From positions 1 through 64,000 of the forward strand of contig NZ_FTMN01000007.1 in NCBI RefSeq assembly GCF_900155945.1: a DNA stretch of 64,000 nt, written 5' to 3'. The position numbers and the translations under genes are program-made. How positions within the stretch are numbered: position 1 is the stretch's first letter; each line of letters starts with the position of its first letter. Below the pieces are notes generated by a model. The model saw only the letters and a list, made by a program, of their open reading frames with translations. It searched no databases and was not told where the DNA came from. Below, piece by piece: positions 17,350-26,521 of this stretch. Source of the stretch: Marinobacterium stanieri. Lineage in GTDB: Bacteria; Pseudomonadota; Gammaproteobacteria; Pseudomonadales; Balneatricaceae.

Positions 17350-18543
17350 GAAGTTGCACTCAGGCAGCATGGGTGCATACGCCTGGTCACCCGGAATTGT
17401 GCTGACAACCTTGAAGATATCGTTGTCATCGCGACGCTCATCCGGTTTCTTGATTTCGACGTAGTACATGTCGTGTACCATGCGGCCGTCGGCACGGAGG
17501 GTTGCATTGCGGGAGAAGAAGTCATCCGGCTTCATCTCTTTCATCTTCTTGATGACGGCATCAGAGTCGTCGGTACCAGCGGCTTCAACCGCTTTCAGGT
17601 AGTGCATGGTCATGGAGTAAGCACCGGCATGACCCATCGCCGGGATAGAGCCGTGACGCTCCATGAAGCGCTTGCTCCACTCGCGAGTCTGATCATCCAG
17701 ATCCCAGTAGAAACCGGTGGTGGTACGCATGCCGCCCGCCACATTCGGATCCATCGCCTGGGCGTTCGGTGTAAACACCAGCAGACCGGCCACGTCCATC
17801 ATCTGGGTCAGGCCGAATTCAGAAGCCGCCTTCAGGGAGTTAACGGTATCGTTACCGGCGTTTGCCAGTGCCACTACGTCAGCACCTGAGGACTGTGCCT
17901 GCAGAATGTAGGAAGAGAAGTCGGTTGTGCCCAGCGGCGCACGGGCGGCACCAACAACTTCACCACCGTTTTCATTGATCACCTTGGTCGCCACCCCTTC
18001 CAGAGCATGACCGAAGGCATAGTCGGCGGTGATGAAGAACCATTTTTTCTTGCCCGCTTCTACCATCGGCTTCACGGTACCGTTCGCCAGGGCCACTACG
18101 TTATAGGTCCAATGGACGTTGTAGGGTGAACATGCCTTGGTGGTGAACGCATTGGATGCAGAGGTAGAGATCAGCGCGATTTTCTTGGCATCAGTCGTTA
18201 CCTTGGTAGCCGCACCGGTTACCGCAGATGACACCATGCCGCCCACTGCATCAACCTGCTCGTTTTCGATCCATTTGCGCACGATTGCCGAGCCCACGTC
18301 CGGCTTCAGCTGATCGTCCGCGCTGATGACTTCAATCGGCTTGCCCAGGACTGTACCCCCGAAGTCCTCAACAGCCATCTGTGTTGCAGTAACACAGCCC
18401 TGACCACAGATATCCGCATAAGTACCGCCCATGTCAGCCAGTACGCCGATCTTGACCTTGTCATCAGAGACGTTGGCCAGAGCAGCGGAAGAGGCAACAG
18501 CAGCAACGGAAGCAGCCAGCAGGGTTTTCTTCATCATTTTCAT
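17344..18543 (-). CDS. livK: branched-chain amino acid ABC transporter substrate-binding protein
   Basis: 399-residue periplasmic binding protein of the Leu/Ile/Val type (Peripla_BP_6). The signal peptide MKMMKKTLLAASVAAVASSAALA is cleaved near residue 23; mature VKIGVLADMGGTYADICGQG carries the family ligand-loop region. The start at 18543 has AGGAGAG 7 bases upstream; an in-frame codon seven residues earlier is less likely. Unusually, the gene is in the middle of its operon, after livG-livF and before livH-livM. The ligand is not determinable from sequence; BCAA or a short carboxylate/amide are all possible. Confidence 0.88.
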   Translation of the reverse strand: MKMMKKTLLAASVAAVASSAALANVSDDKVKIGVLADMGGTYADICGQGCVTATQMAVEDFGGTVLGKPIEVISADDQLKPDVGSAIVRKWIENEQVDAVGGMVSSAVTGAATKVTTDAKKIALISTSASNAFTTKACSPYNVHWTYNVVALANGTVKPMVEAGKKKWFFITADYAFGHALEGVATKVINENGGEVVGAARAPLGTTDFSSYILQAQSSGADVVALANAGNDTVNSLKAASEFGLTQMMDVAGLLVFTPNAQAMDPNVAGGMRTTTGFYWDLDDQTREWSKRFMERHGSIPAMGHAGAYSMTMHYLKAVEAAGTDDSDAVIKKMKEMKPDDFFSRNATLRADGRMVHDMYYVEIKKPDERRDDNDIFKVVSTIPGDQAYAPMLPECNFK

Positions 18544-18562
18544 CGATACTCTCCTGTCGAGC

Positions 18563-18574
18563 ATTGTTATTTTT
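18563..18574 (-). promoter_or_regulatory. A-rich Hfq/Crc-like tract in the livK leader
   Basis: The minus strand reads AAAAATAACAAT about 20 bases before the livK start codon and immediately upstream of its Shine-Dalgarno, again the AAnAAnAA pattern. The binding protein is usually made in excess over the ATPases, and an independent control point here would fit that. Confidence 0.45.
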
Positions 18575-18592
18575 ATATCTCTTGCACAGGCG

Positions 18593-19303
18593 TCAGACGC
18601 CCAGGTAGGTATTCAGGAGCTCAGTCTTGGCTTCCAGCTCGTGAGCATGGACTTCCTCGACAATATGACCGTGTTCCATGACGTAGTGACGGTCGGCAAT
18701 TGGGGCAGCAAAACGGAAGTTCTGCTCCACCAGTAGAATGGTCAAACCACGCTCCTTCAGCTTGACCAGAACCTCGCCCAACTTCTGCACGATAACCGGA
18801 GCCAGACCCTCGGTAATCTCATCAAGCAACAGAATGTTGGCACCAGAGCGGAGAATGCGTGCCAGGGCCAGCATCTGCTGCTCACCACCGGAAAGGCGGG
18901 TACCCTGGCTGTAACGACGCTCGTAGAGGTTGGGAAACATCTCATAGAGCTCATCCACACTCATGCCGTCAGAGCGAACCGAAGGCGGCAGCAGCAGGTT
19001 CTCTTCCACATTAAGGCTGGAAAAGATGCCACGTTCTTCCGGACAGTAGCCCAGACCCAGGTGCGCAATCTTGTGCGCCGGCATATTGATGGTTTCGTTA
19101 CCGTTAATATTGATGGAACCGGTACGACGACCGACCATATTCATGATCGCACGCAGCGTGGTGGAACGGCCGGCACCGTTACGGCCCAGCAGTGTCACCA
19201 GCTCACCCTGCATCACCGTCATATCGATGCCATGCAGAATGTGTGACTCACCGTAGAAGGCGTGCAGATCGTCGATACGCAGTTTTTCCCTGTGCGTGCT
19301 CAT
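18593..19303 (-). CDS. livF: ABC transporter ATP-binding protein LivF, variant Walker A
   Basis: 236-residue LivF-type ATPase. The P-loop at 40-48 reads GRNGAGRST: the invariant Walker A lysine is Arg46. The codon is CGT, and the flanking sequence is otherwise canonical. The ABC signature LSGGEQQM, Walker B ILLLDEITEGLAP and the H-loop region LLVEQNF are intact. Its start overlaps the livG stop by 4 nt. Arginine at this position usually impairs hydrolysis, so the heterodimer with LivG may have one degenerate site. Arg-containing P-loops may occur in other LivF proteins, so this could be a lineage trait. Confidence 0.92.
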   Translation of the reverse strand: MSTHREKLRIDDLHAFYGESHILHGIDMTVMQGELVTLLGRNGAGRSTTLRAIMNMVGRRTGSININGNETINMPAHKIAHLGLGYCPEERGIFSSLNVEENLLLPPSVRSDGMSVDELYEMFPNLYERRYSQGTRLSGGEQQMLALARILRSGANILLLDEITEGLAPVIVQKLGEVLVKLKERGLTILLVEQNFRFAAPIADRHYVMEHGHIVEEVHAHELEAKTELLNTYLGV

Positions 19304-20121
19304 GCCTGTACTTCCTCCTTGCGTGCCTCTTCAGCCGCCGCTTCAGCGTTCAAGCGGTCCTGTTCTTCACTGGCTGCGGTACCCATGTAGGCTTCACGCA
19401 CACGCGGATCAGCCGAAACCGTTGCATAATCACCTTCGGTGAGAATGGCGCCACGCTGAAGAACCGTAATGCGATCTGCCAGTTTGGAGACCACATGCAG
19501 GTTGTGCTCGACCATCAGAATGGTGCGGTCCTTGGACACCTTCTTGATCAGGTCGGCCACCAGGCCCACATCTTCGTGGCCCATCCCCTGCGTCGGCTCA
19601 TCAAGCAGCATCAGTTCAGGTTCAAGTGCCAGTGTGGTGGCGATTTCCAGGGCACGTTTGCGACCATAGGAAAGGTCTACCGTTTGCGCATCAGCGAACT
19701 CGGCAAGGCCGACAGATTCCAGCAACTCAACGGCACGATCGTTCAACTTGTTAAGAACCGATTGTGGGCGCCAGAAATGGAAACTGTTGCCTTCCTTGCG
19801 TTGCAACGCGATGCGTACGTTTTCCAGCACAGTCAGATGCGGAAACACAGCAGAAATCTGGAAGGAGCGAATGACCCCGGCACGCGCAATGGCCGCCGGT
19901 TTCATGTCAGTAATATCCTTGCCGTTGAACAGAATCTGGCCGGAGGTCGGCGTCAAAAACTTGGTCAACAGGTTGAATACGGTTGTCTTGCCGGCACCGT
20001 TAGGGCCGATCAAGGCATGTATATGGCCGCGCGTCACCTGGAGGTTAACGTCGTCGACCGCGGTGAAACCCTTAAACGCTTTAATAAGGTTACGGGTCTC
20101 GAGAACGTAGTCTGCACTCAT
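19300..20121 (-). CDS. livG: ABC transporter ATP-binding protein LivG
   Basis: 273-residue LivG ATPase with canonical Walker A GPNGAGKTT, LSYGRKRALEIATTL signature (an LSYG form, common in LivG), Walker B LMLLDEPTQGM and a Lys/Glu-rich tail. The start is placed at 20121 (MSADYVLETRNLIKAF); the frame is open 31 codons upstream, but that stretch is not family-like. It is the first gene of the transporter operon, with an A-rich leader (20137-20150) and the LiuR palindrome in the 295-base gap to liuR. Confidence 0.93.
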   Translation of the reverse strand: MSADYVLETRNLIKAFKGFTAVDDVNLQVTRGHIHALIGPNGAGKTTVFNLLTKFLTPTSGQILFNGKDITDMKPAAIARAGVIRSFQISAVFPHLTVLENVRIALQRKEGNSFHFWRPQSVLNKLNDRAVELLESVGLAEFADAQTVDLSYGRKRALEIATTLALEPELMLLDEPTQGMGHEDVGLVADLIKKVSKDRTILMVEHNLHVVSKLADRITVLQRGAILTEGDYATVSADPRVREAYMGTAASEEQDRLNAEAAAEEARKEEVQA

Positions 20122-20136
20122 GTGTAAACCAAGCCT

Positions 20137-20150
20137 CTTGTTGTTTTTAT
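20137..20150 (-). promoter_or_regulatory. A-rich Hfq/Crc-like tract in the livG leader
   Basis: The minus strand reads ATAAAAACAACAAG, followed by AGG, about 16 bases before the livG start. It matches AAnAAnAA and sits next to the Shine-Dalgarno, so it could govern translation of the whole transporter operon. Confidence 0.5.
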
Positions 20151-20356
20151 GCTGGCTTTCGCACTTGGCGTCGAATTTTTTACCTTCACGTAAGGTACGA
20201 ATGCAAACTAGCAATTTACCCTAGGGGAATACAATTACTACTTTGGTCTAATACGTACAGTTTCAATGCCTTTAAATCACCATATATGTATTTAAATACA
20301 ACCACTTAGACTATTTTAAAATTTATTGGACGGGCTAAAAAAAGCACAAGTGACAC

Positions 20357-20372
20357 TTTACGTTAACGTAAA
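20357..20372. promoter_or_regulatory. perfect LiuR-type palindrome between livG and liuR
   Basis: TTTACGTTAACGTAAA is a perfect 16-bp palindrome, 45 bases before the liuR start and 236 before livG. MerR-family LiuR proteins of gammaproteobacteria recognise motifs of this ACGTNNACGT kind. It would serve autoregulation of liuR-liuABCDE and possibly the divergent transporter operon. A weaker partial palindrome, ACCTTCACGTAAGGT, lies nearer livG at about 20182-20196. Confidence 0.7.
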
Positions 20373-20416
20373 CTTCATTTAGCCTCGGTAAAAACGATCA
20401 CAACAGGATTGCAGCC

Positions 20417-20824
20417 TTGATAAGCAAGACCTACTCAATCAGTGAACTCGCCGCCGAGTTCGATGTAACAACCCGCAGCATCCGCTTCTATGAGGATCAG
20501 GGTTTGTTACACCCTTCTCGCCGGGGCCAGACACGCATTTACAGCAGCAAGGACCGGGTTCGTCTGAAACTCATACTGCGCGGCAAACGTCTGGGCTTCT
20601 CACTGGCCGAGACACGCGAGCTGTTTGATCTCTGGGACGACTCCCTGAGCGGCAGTGAAAAGCAGCTGCAACTGCTATTGAAGACGATTAACGGCAAACG
20701 TGCCGAGCTGGAACAGCAGCTAAAGGACATCGCCATGGTGCAACTGGAGCTTGATAACGCCGAATCGCGTTGCCTGGAAGCCCTGAGCGAACTCGAAAGC
20801 AAGAAACAGATGACAGCCGAATAA
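20417..20824 (+). CDS. liuR: MerR-family regulator of leucine catabolism
   Basis: 135 residues. The N-terminal MerR winged helix (YSISELAAEFDVTTRSIRFYEDQGLL, then RIYSSKDRVRLKLILRGKRLGFSL) is followed by a coiled-coil dimerisation helix (~residues 75-125). It lacks the cysteines of metal-sensing members, as expected for LiuR, which responds to CoA intermediates. It starts with TTG at 20417, with AGGA 8 bases before; no ATG fits the family N terminus. It heads the operon, 39 bases before liuA, with the palindrome 45 bases upstream. Confidence 0.9.
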   Translation: MISKTYSISELAAEFDVTTRSIRFYEDQGLLHPSRRGQTRIYSSKDRVRLKLILRGKRLGFSLAETRELFDLWDDSLSGSEKQLQLLLKTINGKRAELEQQLKDIAMVQLELDNAESRCLEALSELESKKQMTAE

Positions 20825-20841
20825 GCCCCTGGCATCGGCCC

Positions 20842-20855
20842 AATAACAATAAAGG
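20842..20855 (+). promoter_or_regulatory. A-rich Hfq/Crc-like tract before liuA
   Basis: AATAACAATAAAGG gives four consecutive AAn units that run into the liuA Shine-Dalgarno. It is the clearest example in the window of the AAnAAnAA pattern placed to compete with ribosome binding. Confidence 0.55.
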
Positions 20856-20863
20856 TGGACTAG

Positions 20864-22030
20864 ATGATCTCTGCATACTCTGAACTGAACTTCGGACTGG
20901 GCGATACCATCGATATGCTGCGCGAGCAGATCAACAGCTTCGCAGCCCAGGAAATCGCACCCCGTGCGGAAGCGATCGACCAGGAAAACGCCTTCCCCAA
21001 CGATCTCTGGCAAAAGTTTGGCGACATGGGCTTGCTGGGTATTACCGTCAAGGAAGAATGGGGTGGTGTCGAGATGGGCTACCTGGCCCACGTCATCGCC
21101 ATGGAAGAGATCAGCCGTGCCTCAGCGTCTGTCGGCCTTTCATACGGTGCCCATTCCAACCTGTGTGTGAACCAGATTCACCGCAACGGTAATGACGAGC
21201 AGCGTGCCAAGTACCTGCCCAAGCTGATCAGCGGCGAACATATCGGTGCGCTGGCCATGTCCGAACCTAATGCCGGTTCCGATGTAGTGTCCATGAAGCT
21301 CACCGCCCGTGATGCCGGTGACCACTATGTGCTGAACGGCAACAAGATGTGGATCACCAACGGCCCGGATGCCAACGTCTATGTTATCTATGCCAAAACC
21401 GAACCGGCAGCCGGCCCCAAAGGCATTACCGCTTTCATCGTTGAACGTGACACCGAAGGTTTCACCCAGGCACAGAAACTGGACAAGCTGGGCATGCGTG
21501 GCTCCAACACCTGTGAGCTGGTCTTCCAGGACGCCAAGGTACCCAAGGAGAACATCCTGGGCGAACTGAATGGCGGCGTAAAAGTCCTGATGAGCGGCCT
21601 CGACTATGAGCGCCTGGTACTGTCCGGCGGCCCGCTGGGCATCATGCAGGCAGCCATGGATATTGTGGTTCCTTATATCCGTGACCGTAAGCAGTTTGGC
21701 CAGGCCATCGGCGAGTTCGAGCTGGTACAGGGCAAGGTTGCCGACATGTATACCCAGATGAATGCCGCCAAATCCTATGTATACATGGCGGCCATGGCTG
21801 CGGACCGCGGCGAGACCTCTCGCAAGGATGCGGCCGGTGCCATCCTCTACTCTGCCGAAATGGCCACCAAGGTCGCACTGGATGCCATCCAGCTGCTGGG
21901 CGGCAACGGCTACATTAATGAATTCCCGACTGGCCGCCTGCTGCGTGATGCCAAGCTCTACGAGATCGGCGCCGGTACTTCTGAAATCCGTCGCATGCTG
22001 ATCGGCCGTGAGCTGTTCCTCAACAAATAA
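20864..22030 (+). CDS. liuA: isovaleryl-CoA dehydrogenase
   Basis: 388-residue acyl-CoA dehydrogenase of leucine breakdown (isovaleryl-CoA to 3-methylcrotonyl-CoA). The catalytic glutamate lies in the IVD-specific [14 protein letters not shown] segment (Glu249), while the place where most family members have theirs reads [11 protein letters not shown], as in IVD. This supports substrate assignment beyond operon position. [15 protein letters not shown] and [20 protein letters not shown] are also present. It is followed, 56 bases on, by liuB; that gap has an 8-bp hairpin (22047-22067). Confidence 0.96.
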   Translation: MISAYSELNFGLGDTIDMLREQINSFAAQEIAPRAEAIDQENAFPNDLWQKFGDMGLLGITVKEEWGGVEMGYLAHVIAMEEISRASASVGLSYGAHSNLCVNQIHRNGNDEQRAKYLPKLISGEHIGALAMSEPNAGSDVVSMKLTARDAGDHYVLNGNKMWITNGPDANVYVIYAKTEPAAGPKGITAFIVERDTEGFTQAQKLDKLGMRGSNTCELVFQDAKVPKENILGELNGGVKVLMSGLDYERLVLSGGPLGIMQAAMDIVVPYIRDRKQFGQAIGEFELVQGKVADMYTQMNAAKSYVYMAAMAADRGETSRKDAAGAILYSAEMATKVALDAIQLLGGNGYINEFPTGRLLRDAKLYEIGAGTSEIRRMLIGRELFLNK

Positions 22031-22046
22031 GAATAATCCAACGTTG

Positions 22047-22067
22047 CCGGGCAGCACGCCTGCCCGG
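22047..22067 (+). other. hairpin between liuA and liuB
   Basis: CCGGGCAG (22047-22054) pairs with CTGCCCGG (22060-22067) around a 5-base loop. No T-tract follows; the liuB Shine-Dalgarno GAGGAG is 7 bases downstream. It resembles the intercistronic hairpins of the mms operon in sequence (GGGCAG/CTGCCC) and position. Confidence 0.5.
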
Positions 22068-22086
22068 TACAGCGAGGAGCCTTTCG

Positions 22087-23697
22087 ATGACTCAACTGCA
22101 TAGCAAAGTAAATCCGCGCTCGGACGAGTTCCGCGCCAACCATGACGCCATGGACGCCGCTGTTGGTGACCTGCGTGACAAGATCGCGCAGATTGAACAG
22201 GGCGGTGGCCCCAAGTATCAGGAACGTCACCTGTCTCGCGGCAAACTGCTGCCCCGTGAACGTATCAACGCGCTGATCGATGAAGGCTCCCCCTTCCTCG
22301 AACTGTCGCAGATGGCCGGTTACGACGTCTATGAAGAAGACGTGCCGGCTGCCGGTATCATCACCGGGATTGGCCGTGTCAGTGGTGTCGAGTGCATGAT
22401 CGTGGCCAACGACGCGACCGTTAAAGGTGGCACCTACTATCCGGTTACGGTTAAGAAGCACCTGCGTGCGCAGGAAATTGCTGAACAGAACCACCTGCCC
22501 TGCATCTACCTGGTCGACTCCGGTGGCGCCAACCTGCCGCGTCAGGATGATGTATTCCCGGACCGCGATCACTTCGGCCGCATCTTTTTCAACCAGGCAC
22601 GCATGTCATCCAAGGGCATTCCGCAGATCGCCGTGGTGATGGGCCTCTGTACCGCCGGTGGTGCTTACGTACCCGCCATGGCTGACGAGTCCATCATCGT
22701 ACGTAACCAGGGCACCATCTTCCTGGCCGGCCCGCCACTGGTAAAAGCGGCCACCGGTGAAGTGGTCAGCGCTGAAGACCTGGGCGGTGCCGATGTGCAC
22801 TGTAAAACGTCCGGTGTGGCCGATCACTATGCCGAGAACGATCAGCACGCCCTGCAAATCGCCCGCGACTGCGTGAAGAATCTGAACCACCGCAAGCAGC
22901 TGAACGACCTTAACCTGCGCAAACCCGAGTCACCGCTCTACTCTGCCGATGAACTGTACGGCATTGTGGGGACCGATCTGCGCAAGCCGTTTGACGTGCG
23001 TGAAGTGATTGCCCGTATCGTCGATGGTTCTGAATTCGACGAATTCAAGAAGTACTACGGCACCACACTGGTCACCGGCTTCGCTCATGTGCATGGCTAC
23101 CCGGTCGGTATTGTGGCCAACAACGGCATCCTGTTCGGAGATTCCGCCCAGAAAGGCGCTCACTTCATCGAGCTGTGCTGCCAGCGCAAGATCCCTCTGC
23201 TGTTCCTGCAGAACATCACCGGCTTCATGGTCGGTCAGAAAGCCGAATCTGACGGTATTGCCAAACACGGTGCCAAGATGGTGACGGCGGTTGCCTGCGC
23301 CAATGTACCCAAGCTGACCGTTCTGATTGGCGGCAGCTTCGGTGCCGGCAACTACGGCATGTGTGGCCGTGCCTACAGCCCCAACTTCCTGTGGATGTGG
23401 CCTAACGCCCGTATCTCCGTGATGGGTGGCGAGCAGGCCGCTGGCGTTCTGGCTACAGTCAAGCGTGACGGTATGGAGCGTGCGGGTGAAGAATGGCCGG
23501 TGGAAGATGAAGCCGCCTTCAAAAAGCCGATTATCGATACCTACGAGCACCAGGGCCATCCTTATTATGCCAGCGCTCGCCTCTGGGATGACGGCGTCAT
23601 TGATCCGGCCCAGACACGTGATGTTATCGGCATGGGCCTGTCCGCCGCACTGAACAAGCCGGTCGAAGAGACCCGCTTCGGCGTCTTCCGCATGTAA
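22087..23697 (+). CDS. liuB: methylcrotonoyl-CoA carboxylase, carboxyltransferase (beta) subunit
   Basis: 536 residues; transfers carboxyl from biotin to 3-methylcrotonyl-CoA. It has both carboxyltransferase domains. The acyl-CoA oxyanion region [19 protein letters not shown] and the [11 protein letters not shown] segment are in the first, and [15 protein letters not shown] and [16 protein letters not shown] in the second. PRQ rather than other residues after NLP is typical for MCC. Its partner is LiuD two genes on. GAGGAG precedes the start. Confidence 0.96.
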   Translation: MTQLHSKVNPRSDEFRANHDAMDAAVGDLRDKIAQIEQGGGPKYQERHLSRGKLLPRERINALIDEGSPFLELSQMAGYDVYEEDVPAAGIITGIGRVSGVECMIVANDATVKGGTYYPVTVKKHLRAQEIAEQNHLPCIYLVDSGGANLPRQDDVFPDRDHFGRIFFNQARMSSKGIPQIAVVMGLCTAGGAYVPAMADESIIVRNQGTIFLAGPPLVKAATGEVVSAEDLGGADVHCKTSGVADHYAENDQHALQIARDCVKNLNHRKQLNDLNLRKPESPLYSADELYGIVGTDLRKPFDVREVIARIVDGSEFDEFKKYYGTTLVTGFAHVHGYPVGIVANNGILFGDSAQKGAHFIELCCQRKIPLLFLQNITGFMVGQKAESDGIAKHGAKMVTAVACANVPKLTVLIGGSFGAGNYGMCGRAYSPNFLWMWPNARISVMGGEQAAGVLATVKRDGMERAGEEWPVEDEAAFKKPIIDTYEHQGHPYYASARLWDDGVIDPAQTRDVIGMGLSAALNKPVEETRFGVFRM

Positions 23698-23722
23698 TCG
23701 CTGCCATATAAAGGAAAGCGCT

Positions 23723-24523
23723 ATGGAAAATAACAATAACACTGTGCTGCTGGAGGTATCCGCCGCGGGCGTCGCGACACTGACGCTGAACCGTCCCGAG
23801 GTACATAATGCCTTTGACGACAGCATCATTGCAGCACTGATCGAGGCCCTGGAAGCCACTGACCGTAACCCTGAGGTGCGGGTGCTGGTATTACGCTCCA
23901 ACGGCCGCAACTTCTCTGCCGGGGCTGACCTTGGCTGGATGAAGCGGATGGCTCAGAACAGCCATCAGGAAAACCTTGAAGATGCCGGTCAGCTGGCCCG
24001 TCTGATGGAAGTGCTGAACAACCTTAGCAAGCCGACCATCGGTCTGGTACAGGGTGCCGCCTACGGTGGCGCCGTAGGCCTTGCCGCCTGCTGCGACATC
24101 GTCATCGCCACCGAACAGAGCTCGTTCTGCCTGAGCGAAGTGAAGATCGGCCTCATTCCGGCCGTCATCAGTCCTTATGTAGTACAGGCAATCGGTGAGC
24201 GTCTGTCCCGACGCTACTTCCTGACCGCCGAGCCCTTCAGCGCCAGAATCGCAGCCGATGCAGGCCTTGTCCATGAGGTGGTTCCGGATGCTGATCTGCT
24301 CGACGAAGCCTGCAACCGCTTCATTGCCAAGCTGCGCCGTAACAGCCCTCAGGCCATGAATGCCGCCAAGGACCTGATTTTCGCCGTCAGCCAGAAACCC
24401 ATTGACCAGTCGGTCATCGATGACACGGCCCACCGCATTGCCGATATCCGTGTCAGTGAAGAAGGTCAGGAAGGTCTGAGTGCTTTCCTGGGCAAGCGCA
24501 CACCGAACTGGATCGAGGAATAA
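23723..24523 (+). CDS. liuC: 3-methylglutaconyl-CoA hydratase
   Basis: 266-residue crotonase-family hydratase giving HMG-CoA in leucine catabolism. Oxyanion segments NFSAGADLGWMKRM and GAAYGGAVGLAACCDIV are present, with the catalytic-side LSEVKIGLIPAVISPYV. The N terminus MENNNNT is encoded by an AATAACAATAAC tract (23729-23740), so an AAnAAnAA element lies inside the first codons and not in the leader. It sits between liuB and liuD, with only 3 bases before the liuD start. Confidence 0.93.
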   Translation: MENNNNTVLLEVSAAGVATLTLNRPEVHNAFDDSIIAALIEALEATDRNPEVRVLVLRSNGRNFSAGADLGWMKRMAQNSHQENLEDAGQLARLMEVLNNLSKPTIGLVQGAAYGGAVGLAACCDIVIATEQSSFCLSEVKIGLIPAVISPYVVQAIGERLSRRYFLTAEPFSARIAADAGLVHEVVPDADLLDEACNRFIAKLRRNSPQAMNAAKDLIFAVSQKPIDQSVIDDTAHRIADIRVSEEGQEGLSAFLGKRTPNWIEE

Positions 24524-24526
24524 GTC

Positions 24527-26521
24527 ATGTTTAACAAGATTCTGATTGCCAACCGTGGCGAGATCGCCTGCCGAGTGATCCAGACTGCCCACCGTCTGGG
24601 TATCCGTTGCGTTGCCGTCTATTCCGAGGCCGACCGCCACGCCCGTCATGTTGCCATGGCCGACGAAGCCTTCCTGCTGGGCCCTGCGCCGAGCAGCGAA
24701 AGCTACCTGCGTGCCGACAAGATCATCGAAGTGGCCAAGGCCAGCGGTGCTCAGGCAATCCATCCGGGTTACGGCTTCCTGTCCGAGAACACCGACTTCG
24801 CCAAGGCCTGTGAAGCCAACGACATCGTATTCATCGGCCCGCCCGCTTCCGCCATCGCATCCATGGGCTCCAAGTCCGCCGCCAAGGCGATCATGCAGGA
24901 TGCCGGCGTACCGCTGGTGCCGGGCTACCATGGCGATGACCAGTCTCCTGACCTGCTGCGTGCTGAAGCCGAAAAATGCGGCTTCCCGCTGCTACTGAAA
25001 GCCGTTGCTGGCGGCGGCGGTAAGGGTATGCGCGTGGTTGAAGCCATGTCCGAATTCGACGAAGCCCTGGCTGCTGCCCAGCGTGAAGCCAAGAATGCCT
25101 TCGGCAACCCGGGCATGCTGATCGAGAAATACCTGACCCAGCCACGTCACGTGGAAATTCAGGTGTTCTGCGACAGCCAGGGCAACGGCGTCTATCTGGC
25201 CGAGCGCGACTGTTCGGTGCAGCGTCGTCACCAGAAAGTACTGGAGGAAGCCCCCGCCCCCGGTCTGAGCGAAGAAACCCGCAAGGCGATGGGTGAAGCG
25301 GCTGTGCGTGCCGCCCAGGCGATTGATTACGTTGGCGCCGGCACCGTGGAGTTCCTTTATGACGTGGATGGTTCTTTCTATTTCATGGAAATGAACACCC
25401 GTCTGCAGGTGGAGCATCCGGTAACCGAAATGATCACCGGTCAGGACCTGGTTGAATGGCAGCTGCGTGTCGCCAACGGTGAAGCCCTGCCGCTGCAGCA
25501 GGATCAGATCCGCTTGCGCGGCCATGCACTGGAAGCCCGTATCTATGCGGAAGACCCGGATAACGACTTCCTGCCGGCCACCGGCACCCTGCGTTACCTG
25601 CGTACGCCCGACGAGAATACCCATGTGCGCGTCGATACCGGCGTGGTTGAGGGTGACGAAGTCAGCATCCATTATGACCCGATGATCGCCAAACTGGTGG
25701 TTTGGGACGACAACCGCGAGCGCGCTATCAATCGCATGGTACAAGCGCTGGAGGAATATCGCATAAGCGGCGTGAAGACCAACATCCGCTTCCTGCATGC
25801 GTTGGCCGATTCAGCACCTTTCCGCGAAGAGGATCTGGATACAGGCTTCATTGGCAAGCATGAAGACCTGCTGTTTCCGCCCGCGCAACTGGACGAGAAC
25901 CTGGGGCTGGTATTGAGCGCCTGCTTCTTTCTGCTGCGCAGCAAAGCTGAGCAAACCTTGCCGGCAGACCCCTTCTCGCCCTTTGCCCGCCAGAACAGCT
26001 GGCGCCTGAACTCACAATATGCGCGCCCCATGACGCTGCTCAGTGATGACGTTCAGCATCAGCTCAGTATTCTGGAGCAGGATGATCACTACGAGATCTG
26101 CATCGGTGACAGCAGCTACAACGTGCGCGCCAGCCTTGAGGATGATCGTCTGCAGGCTACGGTTAACGGACACCGCTTCAGCATCTGCGGCGACCTGCAT
26201 CAAGACCAGCTGGTGCTGTTCCATGAAGGCGAATCTTTCCACTGTGCCCAGCACCGTGAGCAGTATGGTCTGGAAGACCAGGCCAGCGAAGGCGGCCTGC
26301 AGGCACCAATGAACGGCTCTGTGGTAGCCGTACTGGTCAGCGCTGGCGATCAGGTTGAAGCCGGCCAGACACTGGTCATCATGGAAGCAATGAAGATGGA
26401 ACACTCCATCAAGGCACCGGCCGCCGGCACGGTCAGCGAGATTTTCTTTGCCGAAGGCGACCTGGTGTCCGAAGGCGCCGAGCTTATCTCGGTCGACCTG
26501 GACGATGAGGAGGCCGCCTGA
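24527..26521 (+). CDS. liuD: methylcrotonoyl-CoA carboxylase, biotin (alpha) subunit
   Basis: 664 residues: biotin carboxylase domain (1-~450, with [14 protein letters not shown] glycine loop, [14 protein letters not shown] and ARIYAEDP), a linker/BT region and a C-terminal biotinyl domain with EAMKMEHS, in which Lys623 takes biotin. It carboxylates biotin with ATP and bicarbonate for LiuB. Length is normal for MCC alpha and short for propionyl-CoA carboxylase alpha. Its TGA overlaps the liuE ATG by one base (TGATG). Confidence 0.96.
   Translation: MFNKILIANRGEIACRVIQTAHRLGIRCVAVYSEADRHARHVAMADEAFLLGPAPSSESYLRADKIIEVAKASGAQAIHPGYGFLSENTDFAKACEANDIVFIGPPASAIASMGSKSAAKAIMQDAGVPLVPGYHGDDQSPDLLRAEAEKCGFPLLLKAVAGGGGKGMRVVEAMSEFDEALAAAQREAKNAFGNPGMLIEKYLTQPRHVEIQVFCDSQGNGVYLAERDCSVQRRHQKVLEEAPAPGLSEETRKAMGEAAVRAAQAIDYVGAGTVEFLYDVDGSFYFMEMNTRLQVEHPVTEMITGQDLVEWQLRVANGEALPLQQDQIRLRGHALEARIYAEDPDNDFLPATGTLRYLRTPDENTHVRVDTGVVEGDEVSIHYDPMIAKLVVWDDNRERAINRMVQALEEYRISGVKTNIRFLHALADSAPFREEDLDTGFIGKHEDLLFPPAQLDENLGLVLSACFFLLRSKAEQTLPADPFSPFARQNSWRLNSQYARPMTLLSDDVQHQLSILEQDDHYEICIGDSSYNVRASLEDDRLQATVNGHRFSICGDLHQDQLVLFHEGESFHCAQHREQYGLEDQASEGGLQAPMNGSVVAVLVSAGDQVEAGQTLVIMEAMKMEHSIKAPAAGTVSEIFFAEGDLVSEGAELISVDLDDEEAA

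Noticed and set aside
21140-24931. Long minus-strand frames opposite liuA, liuB, liuC and liuD
   Set aside because: They are antisense to firmly identified genes and show no family features or ribosome sites.
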